Of a stretch of 64,000 bases of DNA, positions 32,584 to 41,106 are shown one piece after another; the stretch's first letter is position 1; every line of letters starts with the position of its first letter. This stretch comes from CAVPWP01 sp050789285 (GTDB lineage: Bacteria; Pseudomonadota; Alphaproteobacteria; Rhodobacterales; Rhodobacteraceae). Position numbers and translations under genes: made by a program. The notes under the pieces are model-generated. The model did no database searches and was not told the origin of the DNA. It saw nothing but the letters and a program-made list of their open reading frames with translations. Location of the stretch: NCBI RefSeq assembly GCF_050789285.1, contig NZ_JBOUVX010000001.1:186001-250000 (forward strand), in the 5' to 3' direction.

Positions 32584-33747
32584 TCAGGAGGCGCGCGTCA
32601 GAAGGCCGCCCGGCTGCCGTTCGATGCGTCCCTCAAGCTCGAGCGTGACAAGCTCGGGCGTCACCGCCGAGGCCGGTCGCCCGAGGTCGCGAATCAACTG
32701 GTCCTCGGCCAGCGGGCTTGGGCCGAGGCGCGACAGGATCTCGCCGTGAAGCGCGGCGGTCTCCTTCAGCGTGCGCCGTTCGGCCGCTGCCGCGGGGATC
32801 GGCGTTTCCGGCGCGGCGGCCGCGTCGCGTTCGGCGTCCGCGACGGGACGCGCCGGCAACGCGAGCGCTTCGAACACGTCGCGCGATCCGCGCACAAGCG
32901 CGGCGCCGTCTCGGATCAGCATGTTGCAGCCCGCCGCGCGCGCGTCGAACGGATGACCCGGCACCGCCAGCACATCCCGCCCGAGGTCGAGCGCGGCGCG
33001 CGCGGTGATCAGGCTGCCCGATTTCGTTGCCGCCTCGACCACGACGAGGGCCTGGACGAGGCCCGCGATGATACGGTTCCGGCGGGGGAAATGGCGCGCC
33101 TGCGGGGTCAGGTGCATCGGCTCTTCGGAAAGCCGAAGCCCCTTCTCGGCGATCTCCTGCGCCAGCACGGCGTTCTCGGGCGGATAGATTGCATCGACCC
33201 CGCCGGCCATGACCGCGACGGTGCCGCGGGCAAGCGACGCGCGATGCGCCTCGGTGTCGATGCCACGCGCCAGGCCCGAGACGACCACGACCCCGGCCTC
33301 GGACAGGTCCGCGGCCAGCTTGCGCGCCATGCGCAGCCCAAGCGACGACGCGTTCCGCGCGCCCACAAGGGCCACCGTGGGGCGCGCGAGAAGCGCGGTG
33401 TCGCCCATCACCCACAGAAGCGGCGGCGCTTCGGGGGTCTCGGCCAGCAGGGTGGGATACCCGGGCGTGCCGATCGCGACCAGGCGCGCGCCCGCGCGCC
33501 GGCCGCCTTCGATTTCGGCCAGGGCGACCTCGGGCGGGCAGGGGGCATAGTCGTCGACGCCGGCGGCACGCGCGACCTCGGGCAGCGCGGCAAGCGCCGC
33601 CCGGGCCGACCCGTGTTCCGTGAGCAATCTGTAGAAGGTCGTCACGCCGACCCGGCGCGAGCGCAAGAGGCGAAGCCAGTCCGGCAATTCTTCCTCGGTG
33701 AGGGGTGGGGTGAGTGAGGGGGTGGAAGAAGTGGAAAGATCCTTCAC
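32584..33747 (-). CDS. dprA: DNA-processing protein DprA
   Basis: 387 residues. The Rossmann-like DprA core is plain: VALVGARNASSLGLRMARKLA, GVVVVSGLARGIDTEAH, AVMAGGVDAIYPPENA, PRRNRIIAGL, VVVEAATKSGSLITARAALDLGRDVLAVPGHP and GCNMLIRDGAALV. The N-terminus has WLRLLRSRRVGVTTFYRLL (HhH-like) and the C-terminus a winged-helix part. DprA loads RecA on incoming single-stranded DNA. The GTG at 33747 has GGAG 8 bases upstream, while the ATG at 33777 has no ribosome-binding site, so GTG is preferred. The CtrA-type site at 33793 suggests control with competence or gene-transfer-agent uptake. Confidence 0.9.
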   Translation of the reverse strand: MKDLSTSSTPSLTPPLTEEELPDWLRLLRSRRVGVTTFYRLLTEHGSARAALAALPEVARAAGVDDYAPCPPEVALAEIEGGRRAGARLVAIGTPGYPTLLAETPEAPPLLWVMGDTALLARPTVALVGARNASSLGLRMARKLAADLSEAGVVVVSGLARGIDTEAHRASLARGTVAVMAGGVDAIYPPENAVLAQEIAEKGLRLSEEPMHLTPQARHFPRRNRIIAGLVQALVVVEAATKSGSLITARAALDLGRDVLAVPGHPFDARAAGCNMLIRDGAALVRGSRDVFEALALPARPVADAERDAAAAPETPIPAAAAERRTLKETAALHGEILSRLGPSPLAEDQLIRDLGRPASAVTPELVTLELEGRIERQPGGLLTRAS

Positions 33748-33792
33748 CGTCCTGTCTCCGCCTGCTTGCAGGGCCATTTGGACGCGAATCAG

Positions 33793-33807
33793 TTAATGGG
33801 CCGTTAA
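33793..33807 (-). promoter_or_regulatory. CtrA-type binding site upstream of dprA
   Basis: Read on minus, TTAACGGCCCATTAAC fits the full CtrA box TTAA-N7-TTAAC. It is 45 bases upstream of the preferred dprA start. TTAA is rare in DNA of this GC content, so two half-sites at the exact 7-base spacing are unlikely by chance. In Rhodobacter capsulatus dprA is known to be CtrA-dependent for gene-transfer-agent reception. Confidence 0.7.
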
Positions 33808-33850
33808 GCCCCGAACAGATGAGAAGATTTCCCTGCTCCGGCGTCCGCTG

Positions 33851-35272
33851 TCAGGCCGAGCCGCCCACCGTCAGCCCGCCGATTAGCAGCGTCGGCTGGC
33901 CCACGCCCACCGGCACCCATTGCCCGGCCTTGCCGCAGTTGCCGATCCCGGGATCGAGCGCCATGTCGTTTCCGATCGCGCGGATCTGGCGCAGCGAGGT
34001 CGGACCGTCGCCGATCAGCGTGGCGCCCTTCACCGGCGCGCCGACCTTGCCGTTCTGCACACGATAGGCCTCGGTGCAGGAAAAGACGAACTTGCCGCTG
34101 GTGATGTCGACCTGACCGCCGCCGAAGCCCACAGCGTAGATGCCGTCTTTCAACTCGGCGACGATGTCGTCGGGGGCGGCATCGCCTGACAGCATGTAGG
34201 TGTTCGTCATCCGCGGCATCGGCGCGTGCGCGTGGCTTTCACGCCGGCCGTTGCCGGTGGGGGCCACCCCCATCAGACGGGCGTTCTGCCGGTCCTGCAT
34301 GAAGCCGACAAGGATGCCGTCCTCGATCAGCACCGTCCGGTTCGACGGCGTGCCCTCGTCATCCACCGTGATCGACCCGCGGCGGTCGGGAATCGTTCCG
34401 TCGTCAAGGACCGTCACGCCCTTCGCGGCGACCTGCTGGCCCATGAGGCCGGCGAAGGCCGAGGTGCCCTTGCGATTGAAGTCGCCCTCAAGGCCGTGTC
34501 CCACAGCCTCGTGCAGAAGGATGCCCGGCCAGCCCGGACCAAGCGCCACGTCCATCATCCCCGCCGGCGCCGGGACCGCCTCGAGGTTCACAAGTGCGAT
34601 CCGCAGCGCCTCGCGCGCCACCCCCTGCCAGTGATGCGGCTCCAGCAGCATGGCAAGCCCGGCCCGGCCGCCACCGCCCGACGAGCCGCTTTCGCGGCGT
34701 CCGGCCCGTTCGACGATGACGCTGACGTTCAGCCGCGCCATCGGGCGCTGGTCGGTCACGGGCACGCCGTCGGCGCGCAGGATCACCACCTCCTGGATCG
34801 AGGCCGCGACCGTGGCTGAAACCTGCACCACGCGGGGATCGAGCGCGCGCGCGAAGGCGTCGATCTCGCGCAGGGTGTCGACCTTGGCTGCGAAGGCGGC
34901 GTCCGCGATCGGGTCGCGGTCGGTGTAGAGACGGCGGTTGGTCGCGGCGGGCGCGGGGGCCAGCGCACCGCCGCCATCGCCGATGGCAAGGCGCACGGTG
35001 TCGACCGCTCGGGCGATGGCGCGGTCCGAGATCTCGGTCGAATGGGCATAGCCCGTGGTCTCGTCCCGGACGGCGCGCAGGCCGAAGCCTTCGGCGGCGT
35101 CGTAGCTTGCCGTCTTCAGCCGGCCGTCGTCGAAGACCAGCGCTTCGGACCGGCGGCGTTCAAGGAAAAGCTCGCCGTCGTCGCCTCCGGCCACCGCCCG
35201 GCGGACAAGCGCACGCGCGTCGTCGGCGCCAAGATGCGTCTCGAAGGGGCGGAACAAGGTGGAATCGGTCAT
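33851..35272 (-). CDS. tldD: Metalloprotease TldD
   Basis: 473 residues starting MTDSTLFRPFETHLGA; frame extension to 35515 is rejected because it runs through the divergent promoter region. The zinc motif HExxxH is in LLHEAVGHGLEGDFNRKG, with the third-ligand region near FSCTEAYRVQNGKVG. VQVSATVAASIQEVVILRADG and LRQIRAIGNDMALDPGIGNCGKAGQWVPVGVGQP are typical TldD. Together with PmbA/TldE it degrades unfolded or modified peptides; the partner is not in the window. It is divergent from ctaC with 215 bases between them. Confidence 0.93.
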   Translation of the reverse strand: MTDSTLFRPFETHLGADDARALVRRAVAGGDDGELFLERRRSEALVFDDGRLKTASYDAAEGFGLRAVRDETTGYAHSTEISDRAIARAVDTVRLAIGDGGGALAPAPAATNRRLYTDRDPIADAAFAAKVDTLREIDAFARALDPRVVQVSATVAASIQEVVILRADGVPVTDQRPMARLNVSVIVERAGRRESGSSGGGGRAGLAMLLEPHHWQGVAREALRIALVNLEAVPAPAGMMDVALGPGWPGILLHEAVGHGLEGDFNRKGTSAFAGLMGQQVAAKGVTVLDDGTIPDRRGSITVDDEGTPSNRTVLIEDGILVGFMQDRQNARLMGVAPTGNGRRESHAHAPMPRMTNTYMLSGDAAPDDIVAELKDGIYAVGFGGGQVDITSGKFVFSCTEAYRVQNGKVGAPVKGATLIGDGPTSLRQIRAIGNDMALDPGIGNCGKAGQWVPVGVGQPTLLIGGLTVGGSA

Positions 35273-35487
35273 CGGTGTCCTTTCGGCGCGGTGCGGGCCG
35301 GCGGTTGCCGAAGCCGGCAGAAGCGTCCGTTTGACGCAAACCGCAGGGCTTGCACCGCCGGGACATATATGATGTTTGAAGGCGCGAAAACAACGGACCG
35401 GGCGGCAAGCCCCGGCTCTCCCGCGGCTAGGCGGGACCATCGAAGAAAACGACTGAAGAAGATCACTGGCGAACAGGATTGAGAGAA

Positions 35488-36357
35488 ATGCGTCTGAACT
35501 CCCGTCTGATGGCATATGTCACCGCCGCGTCGACCCTTATGGCCGCCGCTTCGGCGCAGGCCCAGGCCACTGTCGAGGGGCTCGATATCATCGGCGCGCC
35601 GGTCGACCGGGCCATCGGCTTCCAGCCCGCGGCGACCTCGATCGCCGAGGACCTGCAGTGGCTTGACGGCTTCATCCTGGTCATCATCACGGCCATCGTC
35701 CTGTTCGTGACGGCGCTTCTGGTGGTCGTGGTGGTCCGCTACAATCGCCGCGCCAACCCCACGCCCGCGACGTTTACCCACAACACCCCGATCGAGGTGA
35801 CCTGGACCGTCGTGCCGATCGTGATCCTTGTCTTCATCGGGGCCTTCTCGTTGCCGGTCCTGTTCAAGGAGCAGGTGATTCCGGAAGCCGAAGTGACGAT
35901 CAAGGCGACCGGGTATCAGTGGTTCTGGGGCTACGAGTACCCTGACGAGGGGTTCGCGTTCGACAGCTTCATGCTGCCGCGCGAAGAGCTTGAGGCGAAT
36001 GGCTACACCCAGGATGAGTACCGCCTTGCGACCGACACGGCGATGGTGGTGCCCACCGGCAAGCGCGTCGTGGTGCTGGTGACGGCCGCCGACGTGATCC
36101 ACAGCTGGACGATCCCGGCCTTCGGCGTGAAGCAGGACGGCGTTCCCGGCCGCCTCGCCGCCCTCTGGTTCGAGGTCGAGCCGGGCAAGGAAGGGATCTA
36201 TTTCGGCCAGTGCTCGGAACTGTGCGGCAAGGACCATGCCTTCATGCCGATCACCGTGAAGGCCGTGACCGAGGCCGAATACGAGGACTGGCTGTCCCGC
36301 GCGGCCGAGGAATACGCGGGCAAGCCGCGCATGCTGGATGTTGCGTCGGCCGACTGA
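35488..36357 (+). CDS. ctaC: Cytochrome c oxidase subunit II
   Basis: 289 residues. A signal peptide (MRLNSRLMAYVTAASTLMAA...AQAQ) precedes two membrane helices (WLDGFILVIITAIVLFVTALLVVVVV and VTWTVVPIVILVFIGAFSLPVLF). The periplasmic cupredoxin domain has TGYQWFWGYEYPDEG, DVIHSWTIPAFGVK and the CuA motif CSELCGKDHAFMPI (Cys242, Cys246, His250). It accepts electrons from cytochrome c for the aa3 oxidase. A TTG three codons upstream is in frame, but the ATG at 35488 fits the signal peptide. It heads the ctaC-ctaB-ORF-ctaG-ctaE group; subunit I is not here. Confidence 0.95.
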   Translation: MRLNSRLMAYVTAASTLMAAASAQAQATVEGLDIIGAPVDRAIGFQPAATSIAEDLQWLDGFILVIITAIVLFVTALLVVVVVRYNRRANPTPATFTHNTPIEVTWTVVPIVILVFIGAFSLPVLFKEQVIPEAEVTIKATGYQWFWGYEYPDEGFAFDSFMLPREELEANGYTQDEYRLATDTAMVVPTGKRVVVLVTAADVIHSWTIPAFGVKQDGVPGRLAALWFEVEPGKEGIYFGQCSELCGKDHAFMPITVKAVTEAEYEDWLSRAAEEYAGKPRMLDVASAD

Positions 36358-36391
36358 GGCCGATGCACCCTGACAGACGCAGGCAGTCCCG

Positions 36392-37318
36392 ATGACAGAC
36401 GCAACCGTCACGATCCGCGAGCAAGAGGCCCAGTTCGGAGATTACTTCGCGCTGCTGAAGCCGCGTGTCATGTCGCTTGTGGTCTTCACCGCGCTCGTCG
36501 GCCTGATTGTCGCGCCGGTTCCGGTGCATCCCTTCGTGGGGTTCTGCGCGATCCTCTTCATCGCGGTCGGCGCCGGTGCGTCCGGCGCGCTCAACATGTG
36601 GTGGGACGCCGATATCGATGCGGTGATGCGTCGGACCGCGAAGCGCCCTGTGCCGTCGGGCAAGGTGACCCCAGACGAGGCGCTGGCGATCGGCGTGGCG
36701 TTGTCGGGCCTGTCGGTCGTGATGCTGGCGCTTGCCACCAACCTGATGGCGGCGGCGCTTCTGGCCTTCACCATCTTCTTCTACGCCGTGATCTACACGA
36801 TGTGGCTGAAGCGCTGGACGCCGCAGAACATCGTGATCGGCGGCGCGGCCGGGGCGTTCCCGCCGATGATCGGGTGGGTGGCCGCGACCGGGTCGATCTC
36901 GGTCGAGGCGGCGCTGATGTTCGCGCTGATCTTCATGTGGACGCCGCCGCACTTCTGGGCGCTCGCGCTTTTCATGCGTTCGGACTACGACGACGCCGGC
37001 GTTCCGATGCTGACCGTCACGCACGGCCGCCGCGTCACGCGGACTCACATCCTGGCCTATACCGTCCTTCTGGTTCCGGTCGCCGTGGGCCTTGGCCTGA
37101 GCGGCGTGGGCGGACCGGTGACGCTGGTCGCCGCGCTGGCGCTCAACGCCTGGTTCCTCAAGGGCGCGATCGCGATCTGGCGTCGCGACGAAGCCACCGC
37201 CGAGGCCGATGCCTATGCCGTCGAAAAGCGGTTCTTCCGTTTTTCGCTGTCCTATCTCTTCCTGCACTTCGGGGCGCTGGTCGCCGACGCGGCGCTTCGC
37301 GGATTTGGGGTGATCTGA
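36392..37318 (+). CDS. ctaB: Protoheme IX farnesyltransferase (heme O synthase)
   Basis: 308 residues and about eight membrane helices. UbiA-family motifs are seen in NMWWDADIDAVMRRTAKRPVPSGKV, and in the second Asp-rich region near DYDDAGVPMLTVTHGRRVT. FYAVIYTMWLKRWTPQNIVIGGAAGAFPP and WTPPHFWALALF are typical CtaB. It farnesylates heme b to heme O, on the way to heme A for cytochrome aa3. It follows ctaC by 34 bases, and its stop overlaps the next small ORF (TGATG). Confidence 0.95.
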   Translation: MTDATVTIREQEAQFGDYFALLKPRVMSLVVFTALVGLIVAPVPVHPFVGFCAILFIAVGAGASGALNMWWDADIDAVMRRTAKRPVPSGKVTPDEALAIGVALSGLSVVMLALATNLMAAALLAFTIFFYAVIYTMWLKRWTPQNIVIGGAAGAFPPMIGWVAATGSISVEAALMFALIFMWTPPHFWALALFMRSDYDDAGVPMLTVTHGRRVTRTHILAYTVLLVPVAVGLGLSGVGGPVTLVAALALNAWFLKGAIAIWRRDEATAEADAYAVEKRFFRFSLSYLFLHFGALVADAALRGFGVI

Positions 37319-37500
37319 TGGCGATCCGGGCCACGCACGAACTTCACCAGCGGCGCGCCTCGCGCAACATCGGCGTGGGCCTCGTGCTTGTCGCCTTCAT
37401 TGCGGTGATGTTCGGCCTCACGGTGGTCAAGATCCGCAGCGGCGCCAGCATGGAGGCCTTCGACCATGTCGTGCGCCCCTCGATCACGGTCAGCGAATGA
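37318..37500 (+). CDS. Small single-span membrane protein between ctaB and ctaG (CoxF/CtaF-like)
   Basis: 60 residues. A basic N-terminal stretch (MAIRATHELHQRRASRN) precedes one membrane helix (IGVGLVLVAFIAVMFGLTVV) and a short tail with MEAFDHVVRPSITVSE. It overlaps ctaB by one base and ends 10 bases before ctaG. A small ORF of this kind at this place is common in alphaproteobacterial cta operons and is sometimes called CoxF. A job in oxidase assembly is inferred from position. It is not seen as a separate ORF unless the internal ATG at 37318 is used. Confidence 0.8.
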   Translation: MAIRATHELHQRRASRNIGVGLVLVAFIAVMFGLTVVKIRSGASMEAFDHVVRPSITVSE

Positions 37501-37510
37501 GGGCGGGCGG

Positions 37511-38095
37511 ATGAAGATGCGGCGCCTCTCGGACAAATCGCGCACCTTGGTGCAGCTGGTGGCGGTGGTCCTGTTCATGGGCTCGCTCGGCTTTGCCTCG
37601 GTGCCGCTTTACGACTGGTTCTGCCGTGTCACGGGCTTCGGCGGCGAGACCGGCGTGGCCGAAGCCGGGTCCGAGACCATCCTCGACCAGACCATCAAGG
37701 TCCGGTTCGACGCTTCGCTCGAGCGCGGCATGCCGTGGGAGTTCCGCCCGGTGCAGATCGAAATGGACCTGCGCATCGGCGAGACCGGGCTGGCCTTCTA
37801 CGAGGCCTACAACCCGACCGACCAAGCGGTGGCGGGAACCGCCAGCTACAACGTCGCCCCCTTCGAGGCGGGCGGCTTCTTCACCAAGATCGACTGCTTC
37901 TGCTTCGAGATGCAGGTGCTTGGCCCGGGGGAGCGGGTGCTGATGCCCGTGACCTTCTTCGTCGATCCCAAGATGGTCGAGGACCGCGACGCCAAGTTCG
38001 TGAAAACCATCACGCTCAGCTACACCTTCCACGAAACGGCCTTGCCGGACGACTATGCCGCCTTGCCGGTCGCCGCGGGCGATGGCTACAACTAA
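37511..38095 (+). CDS. ctaG: Cytochrome c oxidase assembly protein CtaG/Cox11
   Basis: 194 residues starting MKMRRLSDKSRT. An N-terminal anchor (LVQLVAVVLFMGSLGFASVPLYDWFCRVTGFGG) is followed by the periplasmic Cox11 domain, with YNPTDQAVAGTASYNVAPFEAGGFFTKIDCFCFEMQVL: the CFCF motif binds copper for delivery to CuB in subunit I. VDPKMVEDRDAKFVKTITLSYTFH is the family end. The start at 37511 avoids the frame that begins inside the small ORF. It is followed by ctaE after 28 bases. Confidence 0.94.
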   Translation: MKMRRLSDKSRTLVQLVAVVLFMGSLGFASVPLYDWFCRVTGFGGETGVAEAGSETILDQTIKVRFDASLERGMPWEFRPVQIEMDLRIGETGLAFYEAYNPTDQAVAGTASYNVAPFEAGGFFTKIDCFCFEMQVLGPGERVLMPVTFFVDPKMVEDRDAKFVKTITLSYTFHETALPDDYAALPVAAGDGYN

Positions 38096-38123
38096 GAAAA
38101 CGGGACACCGGGAGCCTCCAGAC

Positions 38124-38942
38124 ATGGCGCACGCAAAGAACCACGACTACCACATCCTGCCACCGTCGATCTGGCCCTTCCTGTCGGCGGTTTCGGCCTT
38201 CATCATGCTTTTCGGGGCCGTGCTGTGGATGGCCAACGGCGTGCCGTGGCTGTTCTGGATCGGCTTCGTGGGCGTGCTGTACTGCATGTTCGGCTGGTGG
38301 TCGGACGTGATCCGCGAATCGAACGCGGGCGATCACACCCCGGTGGTGAGGATCGGCCTGCGCTATGGCTTCATCATGTTCATCATGTCGGAAGTCATGT
38401 TCTTCGCGGCGTGGTTCTGGTCGTTCTTCAAGCACGCGCTCTACCCGATGAACGAATACGTCGGCTCGACCTACGTGCCGCCCGACTTCTATCACCTCGA
38501 CCCGCTGCACCTGCCGCTCATCAACACGCTCATCCTGCTTCTGTCGGGCTGCGCGGTGACCTGGGCGCACCACGAACTGGTGCATGGCGGAAGCCGCAAG
38601 AACGTGGCGAATGGCCTGATCATCGCGGTCCTGCTGGGCGTGCTCTTCACCGCCTTCCAGGCCTACGAATACCGCTATCTGCTGGTCACGCAGGACTGGA
38701 CCTTCGGAGGTGACAAGTTCTTCTCGAACTTCTTCATGGCCACGGGGTTTCACGGGATGCACGTGATCATCGGGACGATCTTCCTGTTCGTCTGCTGGCT
38801 GCGCGTGCGCGCCGGCCACTTCACCGCCGAAAAGCACATCGGCTTCGAAGCCGCTGCCTGGTACTGGCACTTCGTCGACGTGGTCTGGCTGTTCCTTTTC
38901 TTCGCGATCTACCTCTGGGGCATCGGGCTTCCCGGCCACTGA
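38124..38942 (+). CDS. ctaE: Cytochrome c oxidase subunit III
   Basis: 272 residues with seven membrane segments. MAHAKNHDYHILPPSIWPF is the usual N-terminus of the aa3 subunit III. GLRYGFIMFIMSEVMFFAAWFWSFF carries the conserved Glu of the oxygen-entry lipid site, and LLLSGCAVTWAHHELVHG, FQAYEYRYL, ATGFHGMHVIIGTIFL and AAAWYWHFVDVVWLFLF are all present. The start at 38124 is chosen over an upstream codon at 38055 inside ctaG. It completes the subunit II/III part of the oxidase operon. Confidence 0.96.
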   Translation: MAHAKNHDYHILPPSIWPFLSAVSAFIMLFGAVLWMANGVPWLFWIGFVGVLYCMFGWWSDVIRESNAGDHTPVVRIGLRYGFIMFIMSEVMFFAAWFWSFFKHALYPMNEYVGSTYVPPDFYHLDPLHLPLINTLILLLSGCAVTWAHHELVHGGSRKNVANGLIIAVLLGVLFTAFQAYEYRYLLVTQDWTFGGDKFFSNFFMATGFHGMHVIIGTIFLFVCWLRVRAGHFTAEKHIGFEAAAWYWHFVDVVWLFLFFAIYLWGIGLPGH

Positions 38943-39026
38943 GCGCCGGCGCCCTCGGGCGCGCGGTTCACTGACCCGGCGGGTGCGGCGCGAAAGCCCG
39001 CACCCGCTTTGCTTGAAAGGCCTGCG

Positions 39027-39704
39027 ATGCTGCGGCGCGTGATCCTTCCACTGATCTTCGGGATCGGCGGTTTCGCCGTGCTGATGGGGCTTGGCCTGTG
39101 GCAGCTTCAGCGCCTCGCCTGGAAAGAGGGCGTACTGGCCGAGATCGACGCCCGCATCGGCAGCGCCCCCGTCGCCCTGCCGGCGGCGCCGGACGCGGCC
39201 GCCGACCGCTATCTGCCGGTCGTGGTGCGCGGCGTCTTCGACGGGACCGAACTTCGGGTGCTGGCCTCGAGCCGTGACACCGGGGCGGCCTACCGCATGA
39301 TCGCGGCCTTCGACACCGACGACGGACGGCGCGTCCTGATCGACCGGGGACTTCTGCCGGTCGAGACGCCGCCCGTGCCGATCGCGGGGCAGGCGGCGAC
39401 GGTCGTGGGCAATCTTCACTGGCCCGACGAGATCGACAGCTACACCCCACCGCCCGACCTTTCCGCGAATCTGTGGTTCGCGCGGGACGTGCCGGCAATG
39501 GCCGAGGCGCTGGGCACCGAACCCGTCCTGGTCATCGCGCGGACGATCGACGGCCCCGATCTTGCGGCGCAGCCCCTTCCGGTCGACACGCGCGATATCC
39601 CCAACAACCACCTCGGCTACGCCGTCCAGTGGTTTGGCATGGCGCTTGTCTGGGCGGGGATGACAGTCTTTCTGCTCTGGCGTATCAGGCGGCGAACGAA
39701 CTGA
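39027..39704 (+). CDS. SURF1-family oxidase assembly protein
   Basis: 225 residues. Two membrane helices flank a periplasmic domain: N-terminal VILPLIFGIGGFAVLMGLGLWQLQRLAWKEG with the SURF1 GLWQLQR motif, and C-terminal NNHLGYAVQWFGMALVWAGMTVFLLWRIRR with the YAxQWF signature. SURF1 helps load heme A into subunit I. An upstream ATG at 39009 adds six residues and is equally possible. It lies 84 bases after ctaE and 10 bases before thrC. Confidence 0.93.
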   Translation: MLRRVILPLIFGIGGFAVLMGLGLWQLQRLAWKEGVLAEIDARIGSAPVALPAAPDAAADRYLPVVVRGVFDGTELRVLASSRDTGAAYRMIAAFDTDDGRRVLIDRGLLPVETPPVPIAGQAATVVGNLHWPDEIDSYTPPPDLSANLWFARDVPAMAEALGTEPVLVIARTIDGPDLAAQPLPVDTRDIPNNHLGYAVQWFGMALVWAGMTVFLLWRIRRRTN

Positions 39705-39714
39705 AGGAAACGTG

Positions 39715-41106
39715 ATGCGGTACGTGTCGACCCGGGGCAAGGCGCCGGCGCTGAGTTTCGAGGAAGCCATGCTGACGGGCCTTGCCCGCGACGGCGGCCT
39801 CTACGTCCCCGAGACGATTCCGACGATGTCCGCGGCCGATATCGCCGCGCTGGCAGGCCTTGGCTACGAGGATGCGGCCTTCCGCGTCATGCGACCCTTC
39901 ATCGGCGACAGCTTCACCGATGGCCAGCTGAACGAGATCATCGCCAAGGCCTATGCCCCCTTCGGCCACGCGGCCCGCGCGCCGCTGGTGCAGACCGGGC
40001 CGAACCAGTTCCTGCTCGAGCTGTTCCACGGGCCCACGCTGGCCTTCAAGGACTTCGCGATGCAGCTCATCGGGCAGCTTTTCCAAGCGGCGCTGAGCCG
40101 GCGGGGCGAGCGGGTGACGATCGTCGGCGCGACCAGCGGAGACACCGGATCGGCCGCGATCGAAGCGTTCCGGGGGCTGGCGGCCGTCGACGTCTTCATC
40201 CTGTTCCCGCATGGCCGTGTGAGCGAGGTGCAGCGCCGCCAGATGACGACGCCGTCCGAACCCAATGTCCACGCGCTGGCGGTCGACGGTGACTTCGACG
40301 CCTGCCAGGGCCGGCTGAAGGACATGTTCAACGACTTCGACTTCCGTGACGGCGTGCGGCTTGCCGGCGTCAACTCGATCAACTGGGCGCGCATCCTTGC
40401 CCAGGTCGTCTATTACTTCACGGCCGCCGTGACGCTGGGCGCGCCCCACCGCGCAGTCAGCTTCACCGTGCCGACCGGCAACTTCGGCGACGTCTTCGCA
40501 GGCTACATCGCCCGGCGGATGGGCCTGCCGATCGACCGGCTGGTGATCGCGACGAACCAGAACGACATCCTGCACCGTGCGTTGTCGACGGGCGAGTATC
40601 GGCAGGCCGGGGTCGCGCCCTCGATCAGCCCCTCGATGGACATTCAGGTCGCCTCGAACTTCGAACGCGCGCTCTATGACGCCTACGGGCGCGATGCGAA
40701 CGCCGTGACGCAACTGATGGACGAACTGAAGACCAACCGGGGCTTCACGATTAGCCAGGGCGCGCTCGAGGCCCTGCGCGAGGTGTTTTCGTCCGGGCGC
40801 GCCTCGGAGGCCGAGACGAAGGCCACGATCGCCGAGGCGTTCCATACCACGGGCGAGGTGCTTTGCCCGCATACCGCCGTCGGCGTCAAGGTCGCGCGCG
40901 CGGCTGCCGTGGACGAGATTCCGATGGTCACGCTGGCCACCGCGCACCCCGCGAAGTTCCCCGACGCCGTCGAAGCCGCCATCGGGCTGCGGCCCGCCCT
41001 TCCATCCCGGATGGCGGACCTGTATGACCGGCCCGAGAGGGTCACCCGTGTCGCGGACGATCTGGCCGCGATCGAGGGCGTGATAAGGGAGCGTCGCGCA
41101 GCGTGA
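39715..41106 (+). CDS. thrC: Threonine synthase
   Basis: 463 residues. The sequence starts GTG-ATG; the ATG at 39715 gives MRYVSTRG, the usual N-terminus, with AAGGAAA upstream. The PLP lysine is in PTLAFKDFAMQLIGQLF, and GATSGDTGSAAIEAF and FTVPTGNFGDVFAGYIA bind the cofactor phosphate. It converts O-phosphohomoserine to threonine. It follows surf1 by 10 bases, and its stop overlaps the M16 peptidase gene by 4 bases, so it belongs to the same long plus-strand unit. Confidence 0.95.
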   Translation: MRYVSTRGKAPALSFEEAMLTGLARDGGLYVPETIPTMSAADIAALAGLGYEDAAFRVMRPFIGDSFTDGQLNEIIAKAYAPFGHAARAPLVQTGPNQFLLELFHGPTLAFKDFAMQLIGQLFQAALSRRGERVTIVGATSGDTGSAAIEAFRGLAAVDVFILFPHGRVSEVQRRQMTTPSEPNVHALAVDGDFDACQGRLKDMFNDFDFRDGVRLAGVNSINWARILAQVVYYFTAAVTLGAPHRAVSFTVPTGNFGDVFAGYIARRMGLPIDRLVIATNQNDILHRALSTGEYRQAGVAPSISPSMDIQVASNFERALYDAYGRDANAVTQLMDELKTNRGFTISQGALEALREVFSSGRASEAETKATIAEAFHTTGEVLCPHTAVGVKVARAAAVDEIPMVTLATAHPAKFPDAVEAAIGLRPALPSRMADLYDRPERVTRVADDLAAIEGVIRERRAA

